DNA of 64,000 nt from Echinococcus granulosus (GCF_000524195.1 NW_020170507.1:83705-147704), one strand, 5' to 3'. Positions 1-13,875 are shown, numbered from the stretch's first letter. Made by a program: numbers and translations. The notes: a model not told the origin generated them from the sequence alone.

Positions 1-3000
1 CGAGGCGAACCTATTTCTCATCCTCTTGCCTGGTCTCGTTTAAATTGATGAGTATCCATGGTTGACGTATTATACTGATAATACTCAGGCTGATTTAGTG
101 CCGATTCCTGGCTTACAACAACAATGATGGCTGATTATCCCTATCACGTTGCTTTGAGCACCGTGATACAGGAGCATACTTCTTTGCTTTTCACTAGAAA
201 TAAATTTTGGGCGATTCGAAGAAAGTAGTTATCCGAAAAAGTATGCGTGTGCTTTAATCGCACTCTCCGTCGTTCTCGGCCTTATTTGTTGGGGTGGTTA
301 ATTTTGTACACATCACCCTCGGTTCTCTTTTAGTAGTGTTGCTATTACCGCATCCAGCACTAAATGGCAAATTACCTAGCTTGAGCATACACCGTTGAGC
401 AAGTGATCGGTTGATGTGTGAAGAAAAGTCCATTCAATATCACGTTGCACCAAAGTTCGGGTGGTATCCCATTTCCTTTGCCTTCCTGTACATATTGCCT
501 TTTAGCATTTTTTACCAACTTTTGGTATATTTGTGCCTGACTGTCAAGTTAATTTGTGTGCCATAACTCACCTGCATACGTATTCTTCGGGCAGCAACGA
601 AACTTGTCTAAGAAAGTGCTTTTGTGGTAAAAAAACGCAGACTTCACGGAACTCTCTGGGCATGGGGAGGCTCCGCCTATCCATTAAATGTTTCTATGTA
701 TTAAAAAGAGGGAAATTTCTGCTCACGAGCTTGGACAGATTTTTTAGTTTAGATACTGTCCGCTGAGGATGTAGAACAGGAACAAACACTATTGAACCCT
801 TTCTTTGTACCAAAATATTACCACTACAGCCTTCATCGTATCTGTGAGGATCATTTTTCATTATCCATCTAGTGCATCTGCATTTCTTCAGGTATCATGG
901 TAGCAAAATTATGCCCAAATTTCAAGAATCCAATTTTCCTTTACGTACTTACGCGTAATAAGCAAATCTAAGCTAATCAGTAGGCTTCATTGTATTCCTT
1001 TTTTGGATAAATACGTTTGTTCTGTCGTGCAGTGCAAAACTTTAACTGACGTCAAACAGGAGGCACAGGTTTGTGTAAATTTTTATTGCTGCCCTCAAAA
1101 TTAATGTGGAATAGCACTATAAAACCTACTGCTCCTAATTTACCTTCTCATTCCAACGCCAGGTATATTACCATTTTTTGTGGAAATAGAGACCCTAAAG
1201 CCTGTGGCAATCATATTTCAGTCGCACCACTTGTCCAGAAATTTTAGAGTGAGATAACGAGACCAGGTACTTTGTGTCTAGCATTAAAAATAATGCTCTT
1301 TGAAAGTCATCACCCGCTGCTATTTCCAATTTTGCTCCATAGCATGATTTTCCCTTTTTCACCATGCGTACGTTTACATTACATTCACCAGCTTCGTCTT
1401 TGATGTTACCTATTACGTGTAGTCTATTGTCTTTTGGCAACTGCGACAGCTTTACGCACATTCATGATGTAACAATCTCTCTTTCTAGCACCTAAAATTG
1501 CTTTCTTGTTATCAGACTTCCATAAGTCTTCCTTTCACAATTTAAGGCTAAGTCGTTGCATAGCTAAGTGAATTTTTTCTCCCAGGCATGAGTGGAACAG
1601 GCTCCATGCATCAGTCGGTTAATGTGTGTATATATATATATATATATGTTATTTAGAGCTGGGAGTTTTAGTATTCATTCACAGTCAGGCGACACACATT
1701 GAAAAAAGGGTCGTCTTTCACCGCTCTCTGCACAGATCACTATTTCTACTATTTCCTTGTGCGAAACTGCTTCGCAGCGGCTGCGCCATGGATTCAGTGT
1801 TTTGTAGGACCTGTAAACTCAAATTTGAGTATAATCAGTGGATTATATGTGGAGTTCCCTGAAAAAATCACTTCCAGTGCTTGGGAATTGCATAGCTAAT
1901 GATTGACAAGTGGAACGCGTAGGAAGTAGTGCGCGACACGGGTGAAGCAGAAGCAGCAACTGTAGTAATCATACTTGGAGTTTTCCGGCACTAGCAATTA
2001 CAATAGACTGCATTAATTTGAAAGGTACAGACTTTTGCATGTGACTGGGCAAGTCGGAGTGATTCGCTTTTGTTGTTTGATGTGAAACCATCGACCTATC
2101 CATCCGTGGACTTTGCACACCTACTCTCTGCCAAATGTCAACCAAAGGAGACGTCGAATAATTTCATCAGAAAATTCTTATGCCACCCTCCGTCTACCTC
2201 CCTCTATGATTGTGACACACCAGTCCAAAAAGTGAGTAATTGTCGGCTCAAAGTGGCATTAAGTGCGGTTGGTTGCTGTCCGTAACACAACACCAATTTC
2301 CTTGTAGCTACTTATTCTTCTCCCCTGTATCATCATTCATTGTTGGTCATTAACTTTTATTTGGGTCACTCATGCCTCTTTCTCAATGATGGTAATATAT
2401 TTGGCTATTTCGGACATGGCAATTGTATACTTCTATTCGACTTTACGAAATATGTGTACACCTATAATTTCACAGAAATTGTCAGACATTAGGCCAAGGT
2501 TTAATTAGTACTTTCGGTTCTATTTTATTTGATGCACTGCAGTGATTCTCCTATAATTTGCTATAACTTATCAACAGTATGGAGTCTTGTGTTGACTTTT
2601 GCCCACTGTTGACTTCTGAAAATTTGGTAAATGTGCTAAAATGCCACTGCCATTCCACACCACTTCAATCCAGTATCGGCATTTGTTTGAAAAAAGCTGC
2701 TAAATTTGAAGACAAGGAGAGTATACTGTCGTTTAGTTAGTGAGAGAGCGATTTTTTGTTACGACAACCTAAAAAAGGGCTGGGAGCGGATGCCACGTAT
2801 GTGTTTAAGCCGCACAGTGTGATTAAATAGACTATTCAAGTATTTATGATGTTGTTTGGAACTTTTGATGGTCATGGTCGCTAACAGGAAAGCGATGCTT
2901 ACGACGCAATTGTTTCACGTCTGCCTACCACTGAAGTACGTGCATACGTTTGTATGATTGAATTCAAGTCTATTTGACGCCTCACACACTAATAACCGTG

Positions 3001-6000
3001 ATGTAGGATTTTGTTTTCAGGCATTCGGGGTTGTGTGTGGGTGTATGAATGATTGCGAGTCTCTCGACGTATCTTTTTGCTTCCGTTTTGTGGACCACAG
3101 ACCATAAAATTCATTGTTCTTTAAGTCGCTAAAGGCATGTTTTTGTAAGTGCTTAATTCTATTTTTCATTGTCCTTTTTCCGGTCCTAATTCTGATCGTA
3201 AAGACCATTTTGAAACTGATTTTTCACTCTGATGGATTATCAAGATCTATCAGTGTCCTTTCAAAAATAGTTTTTAAACGTCTCCTCTTTTGGGGGGAAG
3301 TAGAAGGCGATTTTAAAATCGACTATACTAACAAGGGGTGCTAAGTAATTTCTTTTAGCCCCATTTTTAACAGCCGTAGGCTGGGTGTTGAACTCCTTTT
3401 TAATAGAAATCTCCTGATACCTGTAATCCTGTATGTACCATTTCCTCTAGCACCTAGAGAAGAAACGCTTCAATTCCATTCCCCCTTTGTCGAGTTTTCT
3501 GCGTCCGTGTCATGAAGTATTTGTGTCGACATGGCAGAACCACCACCGGCTAGGCTGCTTTGCAAAATATACTGGCTTTTACGTAGTAAAAACACTCCCA
3601 TTTACGGCAAACACTGTTTCTAATGGTACTAGTTAGGTTCAAGAGCAGGACCATGTTTAAACAATAGACCCGTATCTCTTACTGGCGAGAGATAATTAAG
3701 TTTGATATTTTACCCTTACACGCAAAACCGCTCCAAGAATCCTGACAATCGGCTTGTTGACGAAATGTATGAAAAAAATTCTTTGTGTGCTCCGTATCCA
3801 TCCAATAATCTTAATGGTTGCAATCTTAGGCACTACGCATAAATGTGGTTTAAAAGGTCGAAAAGTGTCTCTTAATTGGCTCGGTATTCATACTAACTCA
3901 ATTCATTCTAGGTACAAAAAGTGGCTGTTACTGTCTAGCAATTCTCAGTATGTCTGTTTCATGTCTCGCTCCACTAAAGCACTATCCAAATGCGAATTGT
4001 GCATGACGCCTGTTAGGTTTTTTTTAAATTATCCAGCTAGGTAGATTGATTAGATCATTAAGTGGAATGGACGAGATTAGCCACCAAATTTTAAGTAAAT
4101 TCACTTATTTTTCAGAAAAAAGGCAGACTGTTGAATTGTGTGGGAAATTTGTTCATGTGCGGATTCACCTTGATTGTATGCATGTGTTTCAAGCATCAAA
4201 TCTCCTTCTACTCTCCACTACTGCAACCATGGGAGGAGTTTGCTACTTACTAGCGTTTGCCATTTCTCTCGAGTGCAATCGTCAACCTGTTATTTGGAGG
4301 CGTGTGTCAATGACAACGGGTTACAAAATCTGGCTCTTTTAATAGGCAGACGTAGCCAAAGCTTTTCGGAGTAGAATTTTGTGTTCTTGAGGCGTCGAAC
4401 CAGTCTCCTTGTGCATGTGGATTTGTTTGAATTAATTACACCCAATGCGACTGTCACTGCCGTTACACATGTGTGACTGAAAGCACCGACTGTCCATCTG
4501 GGTGCGTAGATATGTGTGTAACTCAACCGCATCCCCTCTGTGGCAAACGAATTGGCATCCTAGGTATTCTCTCAATCGCGTACGTGTACTCTCCTGGCTC
4601 CGCAGTTGTGCCGACAGCGCGCTTTGATTGTGCCCCCAGGGAGGTGTGTGCCAGGACTGGCTTAACTCAGACATGGTATTTGAACTGATTTGGCCCAACC
4701 GTAGGCGTACTTTGTTTTGGCTCCTTAAAGTGTTATTTGAAGGGAAAATCGTTGCAATTACTACTGTGATATACTGAAATGAATATATTTTATCATTATG
4801 GGCGATTTGGCGAAGGGTAATTTATAAATCCGGCTATGGTAGGACTTACCTGAAATGATCCAAAATTGCATGACTTTTGAAATCATTTGACAGTCCAGTT
4901 ATTGTGAGGAAATTTGAAGATCTGAACGCCACTAAAGTAGGTCAGATTTTACAAAATCTCTCTTTGTTTGAGTTTTGGTCTGGCTTTACTTTCCAAACAC
5001 TAATTTCAAGACTTGTAGGATCGTTTTGAATCAAACAAAGGGTCGTCTTAAACAGCCCGATTATGGTTGAACTAGACTTGGCTAAGTCGTCAAATGCGAC
5101 TCGTAGTCACTGGTAATCAAATCTGCTTAATTGATGTGTTACTCATAAGTCGGGGTAAACAGATACTTAAATCTCACGAAGTAGATATTGAAACTGCCTT
5201 TTCTGCGGAAACATGCCAGTCGACATTTTTCTTTTAGTCATAGTAAACAGTTTTTGGAAAATAGGCTGAATAGAAAGTGTTTACACGTCAAACTGCTAAA
5301 AATATAGCCTGTTAAAAGGCATAGATAGCGTTTGTACCATCTACTGCCGCATTGTATTATTCAAGCCAAACGCTCTTCTAACACTTGACCACAGTATTTT
5401 TGGTATTTGCCGCCTTTGTTCAAGGACTCATAAATAGTAGGTATGTTCGATGGCACGTATGAATGAGTTATTTATGACCGCCTTTATCAGCAGACCTATC
5501 TCTTGTGCCTCAAATGCATGTACAATTACCCAATTCCTCTCAAAAGGGCTGAGTTTATTCTTCACGTTCATCGGTGCCTTGCATGTTTACTCACTGATGA
5601 TGATTAAAGAGGCTAATGATTGGACAGCAAGTCCCTGTAGAAGTCGGGTTTTTGATGATTCGCTAATTTGGCTGCATCCTCATTTTGACCTCTTCACTCA
5701 CCTTAATGTAAATTTATTTTGTGACCTTAGCGACAAATTTGTGACAACTTTGTCCTCGTTATCTTCAGAAACTTTTTTCTTATGACTTCCTCCGTCCCCT
5801 GTTTTGTGGTCAAGGTCATGCCTTGTCCCGACTAAAAATTTAAAAAGTTACATTATCGCACCATTATTCCTAAGATCTAGAGCAATTAATAAGGTATTTT
5901 TGTTTAGGCTAAAGCTCCTCTCTTGGTATTCACCTTAGTCACAAGATTAAAATCCATACAGTGGGTCTCTTTAATCTTCTATGCATCCATTAGCCATACG

Positions 6001-6715
6001 GTCATCGACCATATAGGTTGTCAATATTTCTAGTTGATTACACCTTGTCGTTGATTTTACAACGGTACTGCGAACCATATTTTAAAATAACGCATAGACT
6101 GGACTCTCGACGTAAAGTAGTGGTATTGAGCCCTTAGGGAATTTGGTGTGATAACGTGGCTCAAGTGATCAGGTGGAGGTGCATTAAATGTTTACATAGA
6201 ACCACGTAATTTTCAGTGCGGACGTCAAATATGGACCATGAACGGCCGTGTAGTCCGTGCATTATTAACCACCTAGTAATAGTATGATGCCTATGATTGT
6301 TTTCATGTAAGACCAATTCGACCACTCATACGAGACAGTAACACCTGTTTCGTCTCTATCATGTCTTCAAAAAGCTACGGCTACCTAGCCGAGGAAATTA
6401 GTTCAGGTCACAATTGTAACCTGCACCAGTCCTACCTCCATCTTTGGCCTACACGCCGCCACTAACCCACATAATTGCCAAAGTGCGAACCAATGACTCC
6501 AGCTGCAAAAGCGCCTAATCACTTTAGTCTTTCCTGGAAAACAAACACAGCACAAACTTTTGTACATTCTCACTCACACCCTGTTAATATGCCATTTTAG
6601 TGAGGTCACTGAGCTCACGTGCTCACGCCTTCCCTCTAAAAAAAGCCTGGTAGCTGATAGTGCCTGAATTTGAAAATTAATTATTAGGTTTACTAGCCTC
6701 ACTTATCCACTACAG
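1..6715. other. Non-coding interval, probably 5' intron of the GT43 gene
   Basis: About 6.7 kb of AT-rich sequence in which I can support no exon. The open stretches are short, start at arbitrary codons and carry no recognisable domain. The first clear exon (from 6716) begins mid-codon, so an upstream exon of the glucuronyltransferase gene must exist. I looked for the expected N-terminal pattern of that family (a transmembrane anchor followed by a T-P-T-Y-type donor-site motif and a V-E-D/W-E-D strand) and did not find it, so most of this stretch is probably intron with the earlier exon left of the window. A TA dinucleotide run lies at 1629-1647. Confidence 0.5.
1629..1647. repeat. (TA)n microsatellite
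   Basis: An uninterrupted TA run of about nine units, preceded by a few TG units. Confidence 0.9.
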
Positions 6716-6926
6716 ATTGGTAACTGAAGTACTCTCAGAATGTGGTGTTCCCTACACACACCTCAATGCGATGTCGCCCTTTCGAAGGCGGAAACGAGTG
6801 CGCGGTTCAGCACAGCGCAACAAAGGCATCGAGTGGATTCGCAATCATCCTCTTCCAAATACCGAAAAAGGCATTGTCTTCTTTGCTGACGATGACAATA
6901 CCTACGACCCACGGATATTCAAAGAG
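6716..6926 (+). CDS. GT43 exon with DDD motif
   Basis: The acceptor is ...CCACTACAG before 6716 and the donor GTGAGT follows 6926. One base completes a split codon, then 70 codons follow in frame from 6717, ending in a phase 0 junction. The exon encodes the UDP-binding half, including the DDDNTYD motif at residues 58-63 of the exon. The reading frame continues a little way into the intron before a stop. Confidence 0.93.
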
Positions 6927-9132
6927 GTGAGTTTTGTAGCATTTGTATTATTTCTTAATTTGCATGTCACATGAGTTTGAAAAAGGCTCAAACACAGATT
7001 TACAGAAAGGCTTGGGGATAAACATCTTACCAATGTGGCAGCCAAAGTGTAGGTGCTTGAAAAAGCTAACATTTTCAAATGTATAATCAAAAACAAGTGT
7101 CCATTTAACATAGGTTCCCTTTTTTATTTTGGTGGATCTACAACCATTCCTTATTCAAATGGTAACAGTGATGCGATTCTCAAATGTCGCATTATCGGTT
7201 AGTAAAAATGTGTTAAGAAAGGGAGTTCACTTGGGTGGTAGTGCTAAACCCTGACCTATATCCCATGCAGCTAGTGCTCTCCTTCTGGCAAATGCTTTTC
7301 ATGTAGACATTTGTCGACAGGTGAAGTTCAAGCAAATTTCAGTAAATTTTTGGAGCCCCAAAGGTAGTTCAATTTTTTCTGTCTCCTTCCACTCATGAAT
7401 GCTGTGAGCCAATGGGAAAAAGGCTAGCCAATGAGCAATAGTGCTTAATACGGAAAATAAAGAGATTATTGTACTAGTCCTAGGGCATACGAGTTGTCTG
7501 TGAAACCGAAATGAGGAAGTATTTTCATTACGTTCTTCTACTGTTTTTGCGGCTCCAAAAAGAATCTATAACCGCAGTAACTTTTGCATATACTGTAGGT
7601 CTGAGTTTAAGGTTTCAATGTCAATGAGCGTCGGCATTAGTATTAAATTGTCAGGGTCCACCTTGTTGGTGGTTCATCAACTTTTCTGTTTTTACCTACA
7701 CACATGAACAAGTGCTCAGGTATCAAGCGTGTGTGTGCAAGTGCGCTTATCCATTCTTTAAATAAATAAATAAATTTACTCAATCCCCAAGGGAGTACAA
7801 AACCCAATCGCCGCTACGGGATTGCAAATGGATGGAAATATGAGGTACAACTAGTCCTTCGCTTTCCAAACAGTTGTTCTTTCGTATGCGCACACGAGTG
7901 TGCGTTCTGACATTACTTAAAGCTTAGTAAATGTAACACTTTTTGACACACATCTTCCCTACTGTGGAGTGTGCAATGCTTAACGACTCCGTAAACTTTT
8001 GATAGCAAATTTGCATATTCCCTGGACTCGACAGGCAGATAAACTTACACCCTCCCTTTCCCTCCCTACAACAAATGAAATTGCATTGCTTTTAATCCCT
8101 CTATCGGCCATACTCTCTTAAATGAGCCAGAATAGAGTCTGACAGCCTTTCCACAGATTCTCTGTTCTGCTGAAGTTTTATTATCTCTAACACAATACAG
8201 GGAATTTTGTTTAATTTGACCCTTAATGGTAACTCAAACGTCATAAATCCTAGAAGCTGTATGAGCTGACGATCGGGGTGGGAGTAAAAGAATATGTAGA
8301 ATGACTACCAGTTTAGACTGGAGGGTACGAATTGGACGATTTAGTCCGACGCACTGGTAAATATGTGAGGAGCTACGGCGATAATATTAAGGCCTATCTG
8401 TGTCTGCAAAACAGGATTTATTATTCACTTCTTTTATACTGCGCTGGTTGAATTAACTATACTTTTGGTAGTTACTCGGCATGGAAAAGCAGTGATTAGT
8501 ACCGCCCCATGGTTCTTGACTGGGTGTTATTATAGACTTAGAAACTACAATTATGTTTTCCTCGGCCGATGTGGGCCATTCATTTGAAAAATTAAAGCAT
8601 TATCAAATCCATTGCCACCTCACCTGACTACTTACTGGGGATTTTTCTTTCATTTAGATGCTCACGACACAACTGGGTTCTACTTGGCCAGTGGGTCTGG
8701 TTGGCGGAAGTAAGTGGGAGGGTTGCATCACTGACCCCAAGGATCGCAACAAGATCATCGGCTTTTGGTGTGTATTTCGGCCCTGGCGTCAATTCCCTTT
8801 TGACATGGCGGCCTTTGCAGTGAATGCGCGCCTATTCACTCTCTTCCCTACGGCTCGATTTGATTACCATCGCGCCCTGGAACAAGAGGGACTCATTCTT
8901 TCCCAGCTTGGCTTCCACAGTGCTTACGAACTTGAACCCAAAGCTGATGGTTGTTCCAAAGTGCGCTGGTCTTGCTACTTTTTTGTTAATCAGTAAACGT
9001 ACTATTGTATACTAACAAGTGTATCTAAAACGAGGCTTTCATTTGTAGGTATTCGTGTGGCACACGCAGACGCGAACACCGACCGTCTTTCCCTACTTTG
9101 GATTTCAACCACCCCCTCCGGGTTTTGTGTAG
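6716..9132 (+). CDS. GT43 beta-1,3-glucuronyltransferase (3' three exons)
   Basis: Joined exons 6716-6926, 8658-8960 and 9049-9132, covering about 199 codons of the catalytic domain of a galactosylgalactosylxylosylprotein 3-beta-glucuronosyltransferase-like enzyme (CAZy GT43). Family members are Golgi type II membrane proteins that transfer GlcA from UDP-GlcA. B3GAT3 completes the proteoglycan linkage tetrasaccharide; B3GAT1/2 make the HNK-1 epitope. Seen directly: a Y-T-H-L strand, a QRNKGIEWIR helix, the FFADDDNTYD metal/UDP motif (DDD at 6888-6896), WPVGLVGG, DMAAFAVN, an E-Q-E at the expected catalytic-base position, LEPKA followed by a cysteine, and VWHTQTRTP at the end. Both introns are GT...AG and phase 0. 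The first exon starts with one base of a split codon, so the N-terminal anchor and stem are missing from the window. The C-terminus after WHTQTRTP is short and proline-rich. I cannot choose between B3GAT3 and B3GAT1/2, so no symbol is given. Confidence 0.93.
6927..8657 (+). other. GT43 intron
   Basis: A phase 0 intron of 1.73 kb, GTGAGT...TTTAG. It contains a short (TAAA)n run near 7757-7775; I see no exon or repeat copy inside. Confidence 0.85.
7757..7775. repeat. (TAAA)n microsatellite
   Basis: Four to five TAAA units within the GT43 intron. Confidence 0.8.
8658..8960 (+). CDS. GT43 exon, acceptor-substrate domain
   Basis: The acceptor ...TTTCATTTAG precedes 8658 and the donor GTGCGC follows 8960; the exon holds exactly 101 codons, phase 0 at both ends. 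It encodes the WPVGLVGG strand, the IIGFW...WRQFPFDMAAFAVN segment and the E-x-E...LEPKADGC region of GT43 enzymes. The ATG at 8658 is an internal methionine (family pattern E-M-R or E-M-L), not a start codon. Confidence 0.93.
9049..9132 (+). CDS. GT43 terminal exon
   Basis: This exon encodes 27 residues and a TAG stop at 9130-9132, after an 88-bp intron (8961-9048) ending TTTGTAG. It contains the conserved V-W-H-T motif followed by a short F/P-rich tail (PYFGFQPPPPGFV). It has no internal ATG, so a simple ORF search misses it. An ATTAAA hexamer at 9570-9575 could be the polyadenylation signal. Confidence 0.92.
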   Translation, partial: VFVWHTQTRTPTVFPYFGFQPPPPGFV

Positions 9133-12100
9133 ATCGAGAAGAAAAGCAAACCAAAGCAAGAAAACCCTTTTTTATTTTTTTTTGATTTTTCCAAACGAGG
9201 AACATGGATTATTTCAGCAAAGGCACTGTGATAATAGTGCTCATTATTTTCCAGCCCTATTTTGCCGCAATACATCCACCTCTTTATGCCGCCCATTCCG
9301 AATTCTTCACTTTTTTGTATTGCTCGCATTTTTTGTTACAACCTGTCTCCCCTCTACCATTCTCTATTCGTTGCTCTCTTATGTATGTATGGAAATTTTT
9401 TCTGCTTGCGTGCTTGTATGCATAGTGTAGGCTCTTGTTAACTGCCGTGAATGGGCATTTATTTTCAAGTGGGAGAAGCTTCCCCAATTTCTGAATTGCA
9501 TAAGAGATATGTTTTGTACATTACGTCTTATATAAACTGAGCAATTTGTTGAAAAGAAGAAATTCTACGATTAAAATAGGTTGTATTTAATTTCATTTTT
9601 TATTTGAAAAAGGGAGGTAGAAACAAACAAGGCGGTTATGTTGTAGGCAAAGAATGCATGAAGTTGGCTCATGGGGCCATGGCCAAACTTATTAGCATCT
9701 GCACAAGAAAAAAGCTTGAGGTGTAGATCTAGATGGATATGGAAAGATGGCGACTGATCGAGAACATCAGCATCACCACGCATGATGCATAAACCACGTA
9801 AGAAATGCCCAGAATTGGGTTGTTTACTTAAGTAAAGTGTTCCTATGACCTGGTCTTAAAGCATCAGGTGGAAATTACACTGATTCACTGAATGTGCTTC
9901 TGTTGGACATCCAAGAGATAAGGAAGTATAAAATTCTCGGAATCCGGATGATACTTTTAACCGCAAGGCTGCGGTAAGCAAATCTCAAAATCCGATTGCC
10001 ATCAAAGCCTATTTTTGATAACCAGACAAATTTCCGGCGAAGGTCAGCAACACTTGATCGCCAAAGGCAGTAATGAAGTCTTCCGAGATACTGTTCATGG
10101 GACTCCATTCATCCATGTGCCTACAACGAAGTTGTGAAACGTGCGTACTTCGTGATGGGAAGGAACCCTCCAGAGAATGAGTTATACAGCATTTCGTCAG
10201 TTTATGCAAATCTTGCATCAAATTTAATTTCCACCTTTATATAAATACAAACAGCTAGACTACCGAGTAGGCTTAGAACTTCTTGATAAGTCACGAAATG
10301 GGTACACCACAAATAATACTTTCCTATTAGGCTACCGTTTTAAGTTTTCAAAAGCTACTCATTCACTTTTATGCTGTAGACACTCAGTGTACCCGCACTA
10401 CACAGACTTTTAGCGCAAAAAACTTGGTGCCACTCATTTATGTACTTTGAAGTGGTTGGCATATTATTACAGGCTAAATACTAACAATAGAGACTTCTAA
10501 GAAAGTGCATCTCCATCCCCTTGTTGAAGGGGTCAAAATTTCCAGACAGCCCCATGTTGAGATGCACGCAAGTTGGTTAGGCAGTGATGAGAGCCCAAAT
10601 GTGCGTCGTCCGCGAAAACGCTCGAGTCATCCCGCCGGTTACCGACCTGGGGCAGTGGCGGGAGCGAACAGAAATCTGACAAATGACATAAGCGCGTATG
10701 TGACCATATTTGGCTATGCACATAGTATGAGAAACAGAGTATCCATATGGTAGCTTTCGCTTTCCTTACCCTATGGAGCGCCTTCCCAGGACACAGAGAA
10801 GGTGTAGGTCCCTCTCTGGAAAGTATAAAAGCAGTGAAATTTATTGCTTCCTAACATACTACTATATGATGTGATTTCGTCAGGGCATCGTACTTTATTC
10901 TAAATAAATTAACAAATCGTTCTCTTTGTGAAACAATAGTCCGAATTCCCACAGAGAATACACGCTTCTACGAAATCCTTAAGTCACACGCGGCGGTAGG
11001 CCCATTGCTTTATCTAAAGGTGAGAAATGGGTTTAAAAACCAGCTGCAATGTGTTTGCTTCGACTGTCCGTTTTTGCGTTAATTTTGTATGTAAGTATGT
11101 GGCGAGTCATTTACGGGATTGTCTGCCCCCTTTATTGGGTGGATGCGAAGTGGCTTTTACGTGCATGGCCACTTAATGGGCTTCTGTGGCTACGCCGTTA
11201 GGTATCTCAGTAAAATGACGTGTGGGCAATGATTTTTGGCCACTATTAATGCGTACTCTTTGGTTTCTTTTGTGGTAAAGGGGGAAGTATAAACATGTTG
11301 TGGAGCACCGAAAGTTATTTTTATCAGGCTTCACTTGAACGACCAAAAGTTTGACAAAATTAAGAATTAAGAAACTAAGGCTAAGTTAGTGACATCTACC
11401 TCCAGTTTAGTAGAGTTCGTTGGTTAAAAAGGAGACCACGATCAACATCACTTCCTAATGTACCAGTAAAGGCAGCTATTCAGTGGATAGTCCTAAGAAA
11501 TTAGAATAATTGAATGTTAAGACGCAGTACCTTCTAATGCGGAGGTTCAACACTTCCTATCAGGTTGTAAAAGTTAAGCTACTCAAGAAGACGTGATGGG
11601 GCAAACAAGCAATACAAGGGTTTATGGAATGACTAGCAGCACGGGTGGAGAGCCGGAGGTCTTCCATAGTATGATTTCGTTGTAGCTGGTCCACTTTCTT
11701 AAATGCCATGATTATCTGCCGCCACCTCTGCATCCTTTTGATAGCTATCAATGCAAAAACGTACTTTAATTTTAAATTTGCTTGAATTACGGGATTTCCA
11801 GGGTGGCATTTATACAACAGTTGGCAGGTTAAAGATGCATTCTATTTTGAGATGGTGAGGAAAACCACCTCGACGCATTTACAATTATGTTTGGAGTAAT
11901 TTTATGTCAACTTAAGTTGACTGACAGTACCCTAGTTAATGCGTTCTCTTTCAGGGTTCTAAGGAAAAATTGCCCATCACAGCTCACATACCTTATGATT
12001 TGTAGTAATGACACCGATTCTGATAAGTTTGTAATAAATTTCTCTTCCATTCTTAGATAAAAAACAATTTTTCTTCTTGCATCGAAGAAGATAAGATCCG

Positions 12101-13541
12101 AACCAAATAAAATTGGTGGTCTGCTAGACATCATTCCTCTTTTTAAGCTCTTCTCCGTTAAAATTATTAAGGAGAGGTAAAAATATGGTTTCATTTAGGA
12201 GCCTAAAATATGACCTGATTCACGATGAATCCGTTAAATGATTAATTTATTTGGGCTTGATGTCCATCACGTAGTGCACCTTTTTCTTCATAATGCAAAA
12301 TCTCCCTCCAAGACCAAAGTAACGCGCCATTGACAACGTAACTAACATTTCATTTATTTTGACGATTTGTTGCGGCTGTCAAGTCGATACAATGGTTGAT
12401 GGTACAGTCTTACGATGAAATTGCCATTTAGGTGACAATACTGGTAAACTAGCTCTTCAAATTACCCTTAGCATCTCAAAAACCGAGAATTAGGTAATTG
12501 TAATAAAATTTAAGAAGATTGGTTACTCAATACTCTGGCTATTTTACGCAGAACCTCTGCCTATTCAGTAACTTTACTTCGCTGGGTTTTTGAAAAAGAG
12601 CAAAAGTCATTTTGATAGGAAACACATTAGATTTTGTTGATTTTACACACGTAAACCGGACCAATCAACTGCCACTCAGTACAGTCTTTAATTTTTCACC
12701 CATTCCCATTTTAATTGGTTTGTCTTCGGGATGAAAATAACCCTAGGTCAACTTTTGAACTCATCGGTGTTGTATTCTGCAGTAGTTAGTTACACCATCG
12801 TCTAATTTCATTCAACACCTCAACAATGATCTACTGCGGGATCTTCAGCTGTATTACAAAAAACAGGGTACTTTAAAGGAACCCTTTAATGTCCATGGTC
12901 ATTCAGAAAAAATGGCCTAAGTCATCTCACATACCTAGAAAATCAGCTAGGCTATGCTGGATTAATGGCAGTTCCTCTCATTTTAATTTGCTATATCTCT
13001 GGAAAGTGAAGTATTTTTTGCAAAATTTAATTGTAAAATGATTTTTAGGGGCGGATAATTGGTTTGATCTAAATTGTACTGTTAATTCGGTTGTGGTTCG
13101 TATGAGAAAGCGCATCCATAATCCACCACTTGTTTTTACCTCCTTCCCGTAGGCAAACGAGCCTTAATGACGCAGTCACTTCACGTCCAGTGGTAATTAC
13201 AACCCGCCTATCATAATTTGAAGGTATTCATTCTTGGCATAGCTAAAAGGTTTTCTTCTTCGCCACCCCTACCTCTAGCTCTCAGAACTGGAAACCTTAT
13301 TCCGCACCACTTGTCTTCATATAAGCCTAGGCATAATGGTAAATTTACGGATTAGTTTGGCTAATGTGGGCACATGTGATGGTTCGTTCTTTGAAATTTC
13401 ACAGACAGGTCTTTTGTAGTAGCTGCGTAATTCCAGACAGCAGAATGTCAATAAATAACCCTTTCATTGATCTCATGTTAATTGCATAATTTTAGAACGA
13501 CTTCATTCATGATTAATATATGCCGACTGAATGTGTAATAC
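9133..13541. other. Intergenic, GT43 3' flank
   Basis: Contains the GT43 3' untranslated region and then AT-rich sequence. I see no supported exon, RNA gene or repeat copy. A somewhat GC-richer patch at about 10.5-10.7 kb has overlapping short open frames without recognisable protein pattern. Confidence 0.5.
9570..9575 (+). promoter_or_regulatory. Possible poly(A) signal of the GT43 gene
   Basis: An ATTAAA hexamer about 440 nt after the GT43 stop. It is a common variant signal, but in AT-rich DNA the hexamer is weak evidence on its own. Confidence 0.25.
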
Positions 13542-13711
13542 GTGCATATTTTGTTTAACTCTTGGCATTGATAGCGGGCCATCTAGGGGCGCCACCATTA
13601 CACTTTCGTCAAGTAGTCTGGTCTTTGCACCATGTTAATAGCCCCATGCCCTCCTTTACATATTATGCCCAAGTATTAAGATTTCTTCTGTCTTCAGAGA
13701 GGCTACAACAA
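13542..13711 (+). mobile_element. TRIM solo LTR (degenerate)
   Basis: Matches the LTR pattern shared by the other copies: TTGTTTAACTC near the start, a GGGCCA-CTAGGGG-GCCACCATT block, the AGCCCC-TGCCC block, and a final TCTTCTGTCTTCAGAGAGGCTACA. It is orientated +. No primer-binding site or polypurine tract adjoins it. Confidence 0.65.
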
Positions 13712-13875
13712 GTCTCATGAATTCTTCGGATTTCTTTGCATCTGCGCAATACACTGACAACTTTGATTGATGCGTTAAGGGCATACCTGTCTTATTCCAA
13801 ATTATGCGAGTGTTTGGTGGCATTTATCACCGCGAAACTGATTCTGGAAAAAATATACGTGTAAATAATGTTTTA

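Noticed and set aside
1195..1461. 88-codon - strand frame with a fairly protein-like composition
   Set aside because: No recognisable domain, no flanking exon in phase, and length within chance expectation for 64 kb.
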